A DNA stretch of 64,000 bases, from IMG/VR virus record IMGVR_UViG_3300037297_000249, positions 1 through 64,000 of that record. One strand, 5' to 3'. Below, piece by piece: positions 31,185-40,014 of the stretch. Below the pieces are notes generated by a model. That model did no database searches. It was not told the origin of the DNA and saw only the letters and a program-made list of their open reading frames with translations. Source of the DNA: a virus. How positions within the stretch are numbered: the stretch's first letter is position 1; every line of letters starts with the position of its first letter. Both the position numbers and the translations under genes were made by a program.

Positions 31185-31729
31185 GGGTAAACGGAACCAG
31201 GGCCGAGAGGGCATATCTAGCGAAAATTCTGGAGGGGGAAGTAACGTATGTCTATGAGTTTCAATTCAATCCCTCTGAGGATGAAAAGACCCGTGAAGTT
31301 GCTTGGGCGTGGGCTGTCGTAGGGCCGCTTTTGCCTGAAGCCATCTTCATACGGCTTTCTAGGGAAGCCTTCAGTCTTCAGCTTTTTCTAGATGCGACGG
31401 AGAACTATGACCCAGATAAGCAGGGGGTAGGAGCGGACATTGCGGCGTTGGACAGTTTTACTATGCCCTATCCGGAAATCTATTGTGCGGATATGGGGCA
31501 AGTAGCTTCGCCGCCGTTAACGCTTTTTGGTATCGGTGAGGATGCTTATTATGTTGTGGTCAATAGTGTTAACGTTAGAGTCGTTAGACGAAATAGTGAA
31601 ATGCATCCGACCAGAGCGTATGTGGATTTGAAGCTTACATCCACCTATGTAGATACTTCACAAATGCTAAATTCATTGAACAAGAATTCAGAGTTAGCTC
31701 GTAAGGTGTTAGTAGCAAGGAGGGCGTAG
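31181..31729 (+). CDS. Tube-initiator / CIS tube protein
   Basis: 182 residues, overlapping the tape measure stop by 4 bases. AYLAKILEGEVTYVYEFQFNPSEDEKTREVAWAW is characteristic of the contractile-injection-system tube-like family (LysM-partner proteins, Afp7/gp53-neighbour type) joining hub and tube. Beta-rich with a conserved aliphatic C-terminal helix. Confidence 0.75.
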   Translation: MRVNGTRAERAYLAKILEGEVTYVYEFQFNPSEDEKTREVAWAWAVVGPLLPEAIFIRLSREAFSLQLFLDATENYDPDKQGVGADIAALDSFTMPYPEIYCADMGQVASPPLTLFGIGEDAYYVVVNSVNVRVVRRNSEMHPTRAYVDLKLTSTYVDTSQMLNSLNKNSELARKVLVARRA

Positions 31730-32025
31730 TGCTTACAGTAAGTTCAAGATACATTACAGTTGGGAAGATTAATTATGTAGTATCTTCCGGCGAGAGTGTC
31801 GGCCTTTTGAGAATGCGGCCAACTACTACAGTTTCACTCGATGAAACACAGTCATATGTAGTGAAAGCCGGGGATACTTTTGAGAGTCTTGCGGCGAAAT
31901 ATCTAGGTAATGGAAGAAAGTGGTGGGTGTTAGCTGATGCGAACCCCCATATATTCTGGCCTTTAAGCTTAAGAGCTGGTGATAGAATTGTAATACCTTC
32001 AAAAGCCCAGGCGTTACTCTCATGA
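31729..32025 (+). CDS. LysM-domain baseplate protein
   Basis: 98 residues, GTG start overlapping the previous stop. The C-terminal half is a LysM module: SYVVKAGDTFESLAAKYLGNGRKWWVLADANP ... LRAGDRIVIPS. In contractile tails such small LysM proteins (P2 gpX/T4 gp53-like) bind the central baseplate or peptidoglycan. Confidence 0.85.
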   Translation: MLTVSSRYITVGKINYVVSSGESVGLLRMRPTTTVSLDETQSYVVKAGDTFESLAAKYLGNGRKWWVLADANPHIFWPLSLRAGDRIVIPSKAQALLS

Positions 32026-33515
32026 AAGAAATATTTATTTCTATCTGGGTTAATGGTCGTAGAGTCTCTGAAGATGTCGTTAAAAGGGTTATGTCCATAA
32101 GGTTTACTGACCATTTAAAAAAGGCTAATTCTGGGAAGGTGGTATTTAGTGACCCCAGAGCTTGGATTGGTTCCACAAATGTCTTTAAAAAAGGTAGTTT
32201 ATTACACTTTATAGTTGGATGGGTTAATGACGTAGAGTTAAAGGGTGCGTACTTAGTAAAGTCGAATAGTATGATTTTTCCTGCGAATGGTGAGCCAAGG
32301 TTCACGGTAGACTTCCAGGATTTAAGTCACAAGCTTGATAAGAAGCAGAAAAAGCGGAAGCATATCGGGACGGCTGCTAGTATCCTAAAGAAGATAGCAA
32401 AAGAACATGGACTGGGGTATGATATAGATTCAATAGACGGTTTGGAGTTTACAGATGATTTCCCCTTGAATCAGGCATCGTATTCGGACGCCACGCTGCT
32501 ACAGTTACTGGCCGATCGTTATGGGTATGTCTGGGGAGTTTCCGGTGGGAACCTTGTATTTAAACGGCCAGCAGATAGGCAGATGAAAAAGAAAGCCGAG
32601 CCTGAAGTAATATCTTATAGAATAAATGATTATTCGATATCTTCCTTTGCTCCTGACGTTAAATACTCTAAAAACGGCAAGAAAAAGGGGGCCAATAAGC
32701 AGGACAGTAATATAGATTTTGGGGCGGATAACGACAAAGGTGGAGGCATCCTAGAAGACATGTTAGCCAAGGATATGTCCGAGGCAGAAAGACAAGAGCT
32801 GTTTGCTGAGCATAAAAATGAGGCTGAGCTTGCGGTATTGATAGAAGAGAATTTGGGGTCACTTTTAGCGAAGAACGTAGGTGAAGGGTTTCGAAAGTTC
32901 TATCATGAAGCTGTAGATAGTTCTGAACGGCTTATCAGTTGGGCAGCTGGAACGGGATACCAGACAACCAATGAGAGTTTTAATCGAGCTGAGAGCCAAT
33001 GGTATACACGGCAGATTGAAAAGGACGTGGAGTTACATACGGACCCAAATTTAAGTGATAACCCAGATGCCCCCCAGTCAATTTATGATGAGGTTTGGGA
33101 GTTAGAGAATGCCGAGACTACATGGGCAACACCGGCAACGCTTGAGGAGCTTGCTCGTCGCAAGAAAGCCAGATTAGCGGTAACTGAAACAGTAACGGCT
33201 AAGATTGTATTGAATCTCGCTTCAGTTCGATTTCGTCCGGGGGAGAAAGTAACGGTTGCTGGGGTAAGCATTTATGACGGAGATTACTTGATAAAAGAAG
33301 TGGAGCATATTTTCAGTCGGCGTGGGATGCCGTTTAAAACCCGGTTAACTGCCATAAAAAGAGCTAGAGGGCCAAGCAGACAGGCTATACAGAGAATTGC
33401 TAGACAGGAGGAACAAGTTAGAAACGGTAGGGCGTCTATTTCAGGGAGAGCTGAAAAGACATATGAGCCAGAATTGGATCGAGTCGGTATTGTGAATAAG
33501 GTTGATAATGCTTAG
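32022..33515 (+). CDS. Baseplate hub protein (gpD / gp27-like)
   Basis: 497 residues. N-terminal beta barrel (SIRFTDHLKKANSGKVVFSD ... FTVDFQDLSHKLDKK), then AASILKKIAKEHGLGYDID ... ATLLQLLADRYGYVWGVSGGNLVFKRP, the signature of phage late control D/gp27 hub proteins. A charged insert (about residues 210-370) is unusual; the C-terminus (VRFRPGEKVTVAGVSIYDGDYLIKEVEHIFSRRGMPFKT) closes the second barrel. Forms the trimeric hub on which the spike sits. Confidence 0.85.
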   Translation: MKEIFISIWVNGRRVSEDVVKRVMSIRFTDHLKKANSGKVVFSDPRAWIGSTNVFKKGSLLHFIVGWVNDVELKGAYLVKSNSMIFPANGEPRFTVDFQDLSHKLDKKQKKRKHIGTAASILKKIAKEHGLGYDIDSIDGLEFTDDFPLNQASYSDATLLQLLADRYGYVWGVSGGNLVFKRPADRQMKKKAEPEVISYRINDYSISSFAPDVKYSKNGKKKGANKQDSNIDFGADNDKGGGILEDMLAKDMSEAERQELFAEHKNEAELAVLIEENLGSLLAKNVGEGFRKFYHEAVDSSERLISWAAGTGYQTTNESFNRAESQWYTRQIEKDVELHTDPNLSDNPDAPQSIYDEVWELENAETTWATPATLEELARRKKARLAVTETVTAKIVLNLASVRFRPGEKVTVAGVSIYDGDYLIKEVEHIFSRRGMPFKTRLTAIKRARGPSRQAIQRIARQEEQVRNGRASISGRAEKTYEPELDRVGIVNKVDNA

Positions 33516-34716
33516 TTCGGATGAGTTCAAAAGAAGATTTTCCAAACGGTATTTCGGTAAGTATCGAGCGTATGTTCGGGATGTTCAAGACCCCAAGAAG
33601 CTTGGTCGAATAAAGGCCGTCGTTCCAGCAGTTTTAGGGAATGACGACGATGTTGGTTGGGCGTACCCCCTCCCCTCTTCTGGGGGTGGCGTTAATACGG
33701 GAGACCTTCAGCTTCCGGAGAAAAAGGACTTTGTTTGGATAGAGTTTGAGGAAGGCGATGTGAGCCGGCCGCTGTGGTCTCCGGGGTCGTGGGGAATACG
33801 CGGCGGGGAGAGCATGGTTCCGAAGCACTCTAGGGGGGAGTTGGATGAAACTGATTATGTGTATCGAGAGACGGGGAACCTTCCCCCAACGCAGTTTTCC
33901 GGACAATACGGCAACGTCCGGGTGATTCAAAATAGGTCTGGGGGCAATTTCATAGAGCTCGACGATACTCCGGGAGAAGAGCGCTTACAGATAAGCCATC
34001 GAACGGGTACTCGAGTAGAAATGACGGCTGACGGAAGTCTTCAGGAGGCCTCGGCGGGGACTGTCCGGAGGAACATCGGAGGAGCGCATTCCGTAGAAGT
34101 TGCTGGGAACGAAGAAGTTTCGATTAAAGGAGTGAGTACGTTCACGGCTGAAGCGCAGAGAACGGAGACCTATGGGGGGCCGGTCACCCAGAACTTTGGT
34201 GAGTTGACTCAGGTAGTGGGGAACATCTCCCAGAAGAGTGAAGCCAAGACGCAGGTGGTATCCGGACCCTGGGCGGTGCAGTGTGGGGGCCAGGGGAGCA
34301 TGATGTTCAACGGCGCACTTGCGTTCATGATTCAGCAGAACCTTCAGATGACCATTTTAGAGAACGCGGAAATCGCTGTATCCAATGCCACGGGATTGCC
34401 CACAGCGGATTCTCTGTTGCTTCATGGATACAACGGGAATGTCCATCTAACCGCTTCGGACGCTACTGGATTGGTATCAAAAGCTGAGGTGTTGTTGAAG
34501 GGGAACTCCCCCACGGCGAATATCCTTCTAGGCGGGGCTGCCGCGACTGAGCCGATGGTCTTGGGCAATTTGTTCAAAACTTGGATCACGACGTCATTGT
34601 TGCTGCACACCCATCCAACGGGTACTGGGCCGAGCGGTCCTCCGGTGGAAGCTGCGGCTATTTCGGCTCAAATAGATACTTTTTTGTCTACGGTTATTAT
34701 GGGGAAGTTCGTATGA
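33508..34716 (+). CDS. Baseplate spike (gp5/gpV/VgrG-like)
   Basis: 402 residues, ATG 33508 inside the end of the hub gene. OB-fold at residues 18-110 (KYRAYVRDVQDPKKLGRIKAVVPA...WAYPLPSSGGG...VWIEFEEGDVSRPLW), followed by beta-helix-like repeats (VEVAGNEEVSIKGVSTFTAEAQ...GELTQVVGNIS) and a C-terminal Ala/Thr/Pro segment containing HTHPTGTGPSGPPV. No lysozyme domain. The trimer would form the membrane-piercing needle base. Confidence 0.85.
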   Translation: MLSSDEFKRRFSKRYFGKYRAYVRDVQDPKKLGRIKAVVPAVLGNDDDVGWAYPLPSSGGGVNTGDLQLPEKKDFVWIEFEEGDVSRPLWSPGSWGIRGGESMVPKHSRGELDETDYVYRETGNLPPTQFSGQYGNVRVIQNRSGGNFIELDDTPGEERLQISHRTGTRVEMTADGSLQEASAGTVRRNIGGAHSVEVAGNEEVSIKGVSTFTAEAQRTETYGGPVTQNFGELTQVVGNISQKSEAKTQVVSGPWAVQCGGQGSMMFNGALAFMIQQNLQMTILENAEIAVSNATGLPTADSLLLHGYNGNVHLTASDATGLVSKAEVLLKGNSPTANILLGGAAATEPMVLGNLFKTWITTSLLLHTHPTGTGPSGPPVEAAAISAQIDTFLSTVIMGKFV

Positions 34717-35237
34717 GTATGCTTTCAGTAGTTGCCCAGTTTCCTGGGAATCTTCAAAGTTTGTGGGAGGGGGCTGATGAGAATACTACGGTGTATGAAA
34801 CGGCAGATTTGATAGAAGATTTTTGGGGGAATTGTGAAGTTTCAGGGTATCCTCAACCGGCCAATCAAACGAATGTTATTTTGCAGACATCGTATCCGGG
34901 GTTCGGTCTCATTTCTGAGCCGCTTTTATCTCATACAGCGGCGTATGCAGCTCAAGCTTTCGAGACGGGTTTGACAGCTTTATGTTTGGCTACAACTTTT
35001 ATTTTGGTAGCGCCCCCTTCGGCCGTACCACCGATTTTTCCTGCACCCGGAGGGACGGCTACTCCGGGGTTGTTGACTGCGGCTTTGACCGCGATATTTA
35101 CAAGCGGAGCTGCTCCAGGGGCGGTAACACCCACTGCTCCTTTGGTTGCAGCGGAGATAATCAAATTTTTAAATGGGTGGTTATGTAATGTTTTGATTCC
35201 GCCGGCCACGACGCCGGTTCCATTGCCAATAATATGA
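34713..35237 (+). CDS. Hypothetical baseplate-region protein
   Basis: 174 residues from ATG 34713 (ATGA overlap with the spike gene). Polar N-terminus, then a hydrophobic Ala/Pro/Thr-rich stretch (TALCLATTFILVAPPSAVPPIFPAPGG; AALTAIFTSGAAPGAVTPTAPLVAAEIIKFL). It could hold two membrane-active helices or a packed structural core. Position suggests a spike tip or hub accessory; no family recognised. Confidence 0.6.
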   Translation: MSMLSVVAQFPGNLQSLWEGADENTTVYETADLIEDFWGNCEVSGYPQPANQTNVILQTSYPGFGLISEPLLSHTAAYAAQAFETGLTALCLATTFILVAPPSAVPPIFPAPGGTATPGLLTAALTAIFTSGAAPGAVTPTAPLVAAEIIKFLNGWLCNVLIPPATTPVPLPII

Positions 35238-35452
35238 AAAAGTTCGATGAAATTATTGTGAGAGATACAGCCAAGGAAATTGCCCGGCGATGCAAAAAAG
35301 CACAAAGCCAGAGCCTTGCTGTAAGAGCTAAAGTTTTTGTTGATGTAGTCGTATTCCTTGCGGAGTATCGAATAAATCAACTGGAAAAGCAGTTAAGAGC
35401 TCTTGCAGTGGTTACCCGAGACAGGGTTGAGAGGAGCAATAATCATGGCTGA
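35234..35452 (+). CDS. Small basic helical protein
   Basis: 72 residues, overlapping neighbours on both sides by 4-8 bases. Basic amphipathic helices (AKEIARRCKKAQSQSLAVRAKVFVDVVVFLAEYRINQLEKQLRALAVV). Likely a small structural or assembly protein in the baseplate operon. Confidence 0.55.
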   Translation: MKKFDEIIVRDTAKEIARRCKKAQSQSLAVRAKVFVDVVVFLAEYRINQLEKQLRALAVVTRDRVERSNNHG

Positions 35453-36395
35453 GTGGAAAAGCTTTAATCCAAGTGACTTAATGCCCAATGAAATTATGGA
35501 CTTAGCTTCGACATGCAGTTCTGTTGGAGACCAGGTTGCTACAGTTTTGGATGCTGCGGCAACAGTGTTGGATGTAATAAAGAATTTTGTTTCGGGGTAT
35601 AATGACCCGTTAGCTTCTGTCATAGATTCGTTACAGGATTTGATAATGTCCACTGTTCAGCAGTTTACCCAGGCCGGGGTTTATATGCTGAAGCATGTCC
35701 CGTTATCTTCTAAGATTCCTGCGAGTCCTACGAAGTGGTTGTATGACGTGGCGAGTTCTTTGGACGATGTTTATGATGAAAATCGGCCGATATTGGTTGA
35801 CCCTAACGCCTATATAGGGGCCGTAGTTTTCATGGCAACATCCCAATACTACAAAGATTTGATGAGTTTGTTCTATGGTATGCTGAGATTGTTTGGACTG
35901 GCCGGGCCTACAGAAGACCAAATAGCTGCTTGGAAAGATATCGGAGTTGACATCCCCATAGTTCCTGGAGTTGGGAGGGCACCTGATTGGGAGTCAAAGC
36001 GAATGATTGATTTCATTCCTGAGTTGGGGACTCTTGCCGATTTGCTTATCAACTTCTCTTTGGGGATAGCCGCAGCTCAGGGGGCTTCGGATTTGTACGG
36101 TATGTTCGCCGATCAGCTTGCGGCAAAAGCGGAAGCATTAAGGTCCATTGCTGACGATGCAGCGTCGATTGCCAGCAAGTTCGAGCAGAATATGGGGTTT
36201 GAGGGGGCTTATATGCTGCCTATCTATGGACAAGGGGATAAGGAGTGGTTACAGAGTCAACTGATCAATTCTACTGGAGGGCCTAGGGACATACGGGATG
36301 CACAGTTCTCCCTAGGTGTGGTATTCTTGGCTACAGGAGGCACATCAACCCCGGCCGATTTGTTGTTTACATTGATGGGGTTGAGTACGGAGTGA
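35445..36395 (+). CDS. Baseplate-associated structural protein
   Basis: 316 residues from ATG 35445 (GAGAGGAG upstream). Predominantly helical and Ala/Leu/Asp-rich (ATVLDAAATVLDVIKNFVSGYNDPLASVIDSLQDLI). The Trp/Pro-rich middle (SKIPASPTKWLYDVASSLDDVYDENRPILVDPN) and length match uncharacterised proteins I have seen between hub/spike and gp25 genes in large contractile phages. Role not known. Confidence 0.62.
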   Translation: MAEWKSFNPSDLMPNEIMDLASTCSSVGDQVATVLDAAATVLDVIKNFVSGYNDPLASVIDSLQDLIMSTVQQFTQAGVYMLKHVPLSSKIPASPTKWLYDVASSLDDVYDENRPILVDPNAYIGAVVFMATSQYYKDLMSLFYGMLRLFGLAGPTEDQIAAWKDIGVDIPIVPGVGRAPDWESKRMIDFIPELGTLADLLINFSLGIAAAQGASDLYGMFADQLAAKAEALRSIADDAASIASKFEQNMGFEGAYMLPIYGQGDKEWLQSQLINSTGGPRDIRDAQFSLGVVFLATGGTSTPADLLFTLMGLSTE

Positions 36396-36401
36396 TTCAT
36401 T

Positions 36402-36770
36402 ATGGACTATCCGCAGGGTATAAAGTTTCCTTTTCGTATTCAGCCAGCTGGAGGTGTGGGTTTGGTAAACTCCGGTATGAAAATAACCTCTAATCTGCAT
36501 GCTTTGATTTTAACCTTTGTGAATGAAAGACTGATTTACAAGGATGTGGGTACTGTAGGATATATGGCCGTGCTCAGAACTAATAGTATGGTAGGACTAT
36601 TGCGGCATTTGATAGAGGAAGCCATTACTTCGTTTGAGCCGAGAGCTGCAAGAGTACGGGTCGAAGTCATCCCTAGAGAAGAGTCGGGCACTCAGCGAGT
36701 GTATGTAAAAGTTTCATATGTTTTTACTCTTTCGGGTGAAATGGTCTATAGTGAGTTAAGGTTAATTTAG
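36402..36770 (+). CDS. Baseplate wedge protein (gpW/gp25-like)
   Basis: 122 residues. GIKFPFRIQPAGGVG....ITSNLHALILTFVNERL....VGTVGYMAVLRTN.....LLRHLIEEAITSFEPRAARVRVEVIP shows the gp25 sequence with N-terminal FPF, central helix and the FEPR motif. gp25 starts sheath polymerisation. RBS absent to weak; 6 bases after the preceding gene. Confidence 0.85.
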   Translation: MDYPQGIKFPFRIQPAGGVGLVNSGMKITSNLHALILTFVNERLIYKDVGTVGYMAVLRTNSMVGLLRHLIEEAITSFEPRAARVRVEVIPREESGTQRVYVKVSYVFTLSGEMVYSELRLI

Positions 36771-36778
36771 GAGGCACG

Positions 36779-38545
36779 ATGCCTACAATAACACTGCTTT
36801 CAGGTAATGTGGCACACATCAATTTGGAGTCCCGTGATTTTGAAAGTTTTAGGAACGATATAGTTGGTGAAGGGGGTTTAGCTGATTTATATCTGCCCAA
36901 CTGGACGGATAGGTCTCCCCTAGACCTTGGGGTAGCGTTAACAGAAGTGATGGCATTTTTTGCGGATAACTTGTCTTACTATCAAGATAGGTGTGCAAAT
37001 GAGGCATTACCCTTAACTTGCATAGAGAGACGTTCGGTAATTGAGCATTGTCGATGGATAGGGTATGAGCTTCAGCCGATTCAGGGGGCTTCTGTTGATT
37101 TGACTATTGTCACCAATGGAAGTGGCACGATGCCGGCAGGAACTAAGATACAGGTAGATACTTCTGATGGGTCAAAGCAGGCAACCTTTGAGTTGTATGA
37201 AGATTTTGTTTCTACTGGGGCAGGAACGTATATTGCACAGCTTGCGGTTCACGGGGAGTCCCGGGAGGATACCCCTCAGTCGAGTTCCGGTGGAGCAGGT
37301 CAGCAGTTTACCTTGCAGGCGGCGCCGATGGCGTTAGGGCCGGACGGTAGCCCGAGTCTTGAAGTATGGATTGAAGAGGGTGGACCAGCAGAGATATGGA
37401 CGCTAGTTGGGAATTTTATCGAGTCTTCGGCTACCGATAAAGTCTACCGTATTTATACGGATGAAAACGATATTACAACGGTAGAGTTTGGCGATGGTGT
37501 GAAGGGGAAAATCCCGGATGCTGGAGTAGGAAATATTGTCTTCAAGTATCGCGTTGGTGGGGGTGTTGAGGGAAATCAGGTAGGTCCGAATAAGCTCACA
37601 AGGTTTCCGGCACAGCATACTTTTGTGGATTCCGTAACGAACCCATTAAGGCCCTCCGGAGGGCAAGAAAAGGAGTCAGTAGAAACAGCAAAGGTTAATG
37701 CTCCGGCGAGTTTAATCTCGATGGAGAGAGCTGTAAGGCATGATGATTTTGCTGTTCAGGCTATGAAGGTTTCAGGGGTCGCTTCTGCAAGTGCCAGCAG
37801 GGATTCTCGAAGCCCTTTGATTGAGATTGTAACGCTTGCGGCTTATGGGGAGAATCCGGTTCCTACAGGTACTTGGAATAAGTGGACACAAACAGGTAGC
37901 GGACTGCTCGGTCAGGTAGGAGAGCATTTACTGACGTTGTGTACTGTCCCGATTATTCTTGATATTAGGCCATGCCGTCCGATTTATGCAAATGTGGCTT
38001 TCGAGGTGTTCTTCATACGTACGATACATGTTGAAGACGGGCTGGCCGCAGTTCGGAGTACTATTAGGGATTATTTTTCTTCGGAAAGTCGGGAGATAGG
38101 TGTGCTGTGCCCCGTATCGGGTCTAATCGCACGGATAGAGCAGACATATGGGGTTGATTATCTCAATACTCTGAGGTTTCAAAGAACACCCCTAGAGAGA
38201 AGGCTGTCTGGACTCAATTCGGACATAACTTTTCAGATGATTAAAGTTGGACCGGAGACCTTACAGGATAGGCATACTATAACCTTTATAACTCCGAGTA
38301 CTTTTGAAGTGTATTCGGAGCAGTATGGGCAGCAGATGGGGGTTGGTTCGTTAGATTCGACTTACACTACAGATGACGGAGGTTTTTCTTTTAAAATCTC
38401 AAGCGGATCATATCCACCAATGGTTAAAGAAAAGTGGGAAATAGTAACAGGGGCTTATGTGGGTAACATAGATCTGGATTATGATGAAGTCTGTGTGCTA
38501 TCCGAGGATGAGGAAATACCCATAACACCGAGAGTTGCTGATTAA
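36779..38545 (+). CDS. Baseplate wedge protein (gpJ / gp6-like)
   Basis: 588 residues, RBS TTAGGAGG. N-terminal DLYLPNWTDRSPLDLGVALTEVMAFFADNLSYYQDRCANEALPLTC is the classical baseplate J start; the middle contains GDGVKGKIPDAGVGNIVFKYRVGGG, and the C-terminal half the second conserved domain (VEDGLAAVRSTIRDYFSSESREIG). Forms the wedge ring around the hub and triggers contraction. Confidence 0.9.
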   Translation: MPTITLLSGNVAHINLESRDFESFRNDIVGEGGLADLYLPNWTDRSPLDLGVALTEVMAFFADNLSYYQDRCANEALPLTCIERRSVIEHCRWIGYELQPIQGASVDLTIVTNGSGTMPAGTKIQVDTSDGSKQATFELYEDFVSTGAGTYIAQLAVHGESREDTPQSSSGGAGQQFTLQAAPMALGPDGSPSLEVWIEEGGPAEIWTLVGNFIESSATDKVYRIYTDENDITTVEFGDGVKGKIPDAGVGNIVFKYRVGGGVEGNQVGPNKLTRFPAQHTFVDSVTNPLRPSGGQEKESVETAKVNAPASLISMERAVRHDDFAVQAMKVSGVASASASRDSRSPLIEIVTLAAYGENPVPTGTWNKWTQTGSGLLGQVGEHLLTLCTVPIILDIRPCRPIYANVAFEVFFIRTIHVEDGLAAVRSTIRDYFSSESREIGVLCPVSGLIARIEQTYGVDYLNTLRFQRTPLERRLSGLNSDITFQMIKVGPETLQDRHTITFITPSTFEVYSEQYGQQMGVGSLDSTYTTDDGGFSFKISSGSYPPMVKEKWEIVTGAYVGNIDLDYDEVCVLSEDEEIPITPRVAD

Positions 38546-38925
38546 TGGAATTACTTAATACCCTCACTAAGTTCGGGGCCGATAGGCTATATCAGCCGTT
38601 GGACAATCTCATTAGAAGGGATATTAATGATAATTCAGTTGAGACTATTATTGTTGGGAGTGTTTTAGAGAATCGCAAAGTTAATATTGAGTATGGATTA
38701 GAGCTTACTATAGCGAATAGGTTTCAGACCGGGGAGTTGATTTTAATTCAGGATTCATCAGGCATAGGTTTAAGTCATCGATACAGTTTTTCTGAGCCTG
38801 AAATTAGCGAAGTTGAATTTAGTTCTGGAATAGTAGGAGTTAATATTCAACTTTATATTCAGTGTACTGGGATAGGTGAAAATCCCATATTTCGGTATAG
38901 GTATACAACCATACCGGTTACCTAG
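38545..38925 (+). CDS. Hypothetical baseplate/tail protein
   Basis: 126 residues, ATG overlapping the gpJ-like stop. Beta-rich (VGSVLENRKVNIEYGLELTIANRFQTGELILIQDSS). Located where gpI-like or wedge-fibre adaptor proteins sit, but a gpI-like protein is found later (47616). Unassigned. Confidence 0.58.
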   Translation: MELLNTLTKFGADRLYQPLDNLIRRDINDNSVETIIVGSVLENRKVNIEYGLELTIANRFQTGELILIQDSSGIGLSHRYSFSEPEISEVEFSSGIVGVNIQLYIQCTGIGENPIFRYRYTTIPVT

Positions 38926-38936
38926 GAGGGTATCGA

Positions 38937-39749
38937 ATGGCTTCTAAGCATTATGAATTGTCGGGTATTGATAGCAATGTTGAAATTGGCAAAAGGGGTC
39001 CGAGGGTTAAGGATAACAGTGGTGCTGTAGAGTTTCGGAATCAAGCCGACGATGATTTTGTCGTTGTCCGTGGTGCGGACCCGGTAGCTGCAAATGATTT
39101 CGTCACCAAGCGGTATATGGAGACCCGGGCTTCGGTTTATGTTACCGGGCAGATTGACGGGGGATCTCCACCGGCTGCGGGGACTCCGGGAAGAGTGTTC
39201 ATATGCACCACTACAGGTGGTGGGTACACTATTAATTATCTCTACTGGGATAACGGAGTTACGTGGGATGAGATTGTTCCGGCTGAGGGGCAAGTGGTGT
39301 CTGTCACCGATGATCTTTCAGGAGGAACGGTAGAGTTCACAGGAGACCATCTCTATCTTTGGGATGCCGACGGAAGTGCTTGGGTAGACCTCGGGCCGAC
39401 GCCGGCGGCACAGGAGGTTGTGAAGTCGTCGAGACTGGCTTTTGATTATGCCGATGTTGGAGCAAATTTGATTGTCAATGTCCCGGCAAACGCGATTGTA
39501 ACCAAGGTTATTCTCAATGTCACTCAAGCGTGGGATGTAAACCAGCCGTATGTTGAGGTAGGAGATGCCGCAGACGCCGACCGGCTGATGCAAGAGAAGG
39601 GAAACGACTTAGCGAAGGTTGGGGTTCAGGTTACCGACGCAGGATATCTCTATGGAGTGGCAACCGACGTGAATGTGACTTTGAGCAACAATGGAGGTAC
39701 TCCTACACAAGGGCAGGCGATTATCGTTGTTCATTATGACCTGATTTAG
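38937..39749 (+). CDS. Tail fiber / distal tail protein
   Basis: 270 residues, RBS CTAGGAGG. N-terminal ADDDFVVVRGADPVAANDFVTKRYME resembles the N-terminal repeat of phage tail fibres; next a Gly/Thr-rich segment with tryptophans (YLYWDNGVTWDEIVPAEG; LYLWDADGSAWVDLG) and a beta-rich C-terminal domain (NAIVTKVILNVTQAWDVNQPYVEVGD). Probably attaches to the baseplate by its N-terminus and contacts the host by its C-terminus. Confidence 0.68.
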   Translation: MASKHYELSGIDSNVEIGKRGPRVKDNSGAVEFRNQADDDFVVVRGADPVAANDFVTKRYMETRASVYVTGQIDGGSPPAAGTPGRVFICTTTGGGYTINYLYWDNGVTWDEIVPAEGQVVSVTDDLSGGTVEFTGDHLYLWDADGSAWVDLGPTPAAQEVVKSSRLAFDYADVGANLIVNVPANAIVTKVILNVTQAWDVNQPYVEVGDAADADRLMQEKGNDLAKVGVQVTDAGYLYGVATDVNVTLSNNGGTPTQGQAIIVVHYDLI

Positions 39750-39756
39750 GTGAAGA

Positions 39757-40011
39757 ATGGGTAATGTAAAAGCGGGCAACCTTGAAGGGACATTGCAAGA
39801 GGAGTTCTATATCGGGAAGGGGGATATAGATACTCCAGGACAGAATATTATAGGACTTCGAACTGATGGTTCTGGGAACGCTGAGTATAAAGAAGCTGGG
39901 GGTTCCTGGAAGCCATTTAGTTCGTTTGATGTAGATAGTATTCTTGTGGATGACGTAACAGGTGAAGTGTTAACAGACGACGTTCTTGGTAACGTTTTGG
40001 TAAGAGAGTAA
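39757..40011 (+). CDS. Small tail fiber-like protein
   Basis: 84 residues, starting MGNVKAGNLEGTLQEEFYIGKGDIDTPGQNIIGL with GSGNAEYKEAGGSWKPFSSFD, a fibre-type module, followed by an Asp/Val-rich end containing two VLVDD/VLTDD-like repeats. Lies between two fibre genes, three bases from the next. Confidence 0.6.
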   Translation: MGNVKAGNLEGTLQEEFYIGKGDIDTPGQNIIGLRTDGSGNAEYKEAGGSWKPFSSFDVDSILVDDVTGEVLTDDVLGNVLVRE

Positions 40012-40014
40012 AGC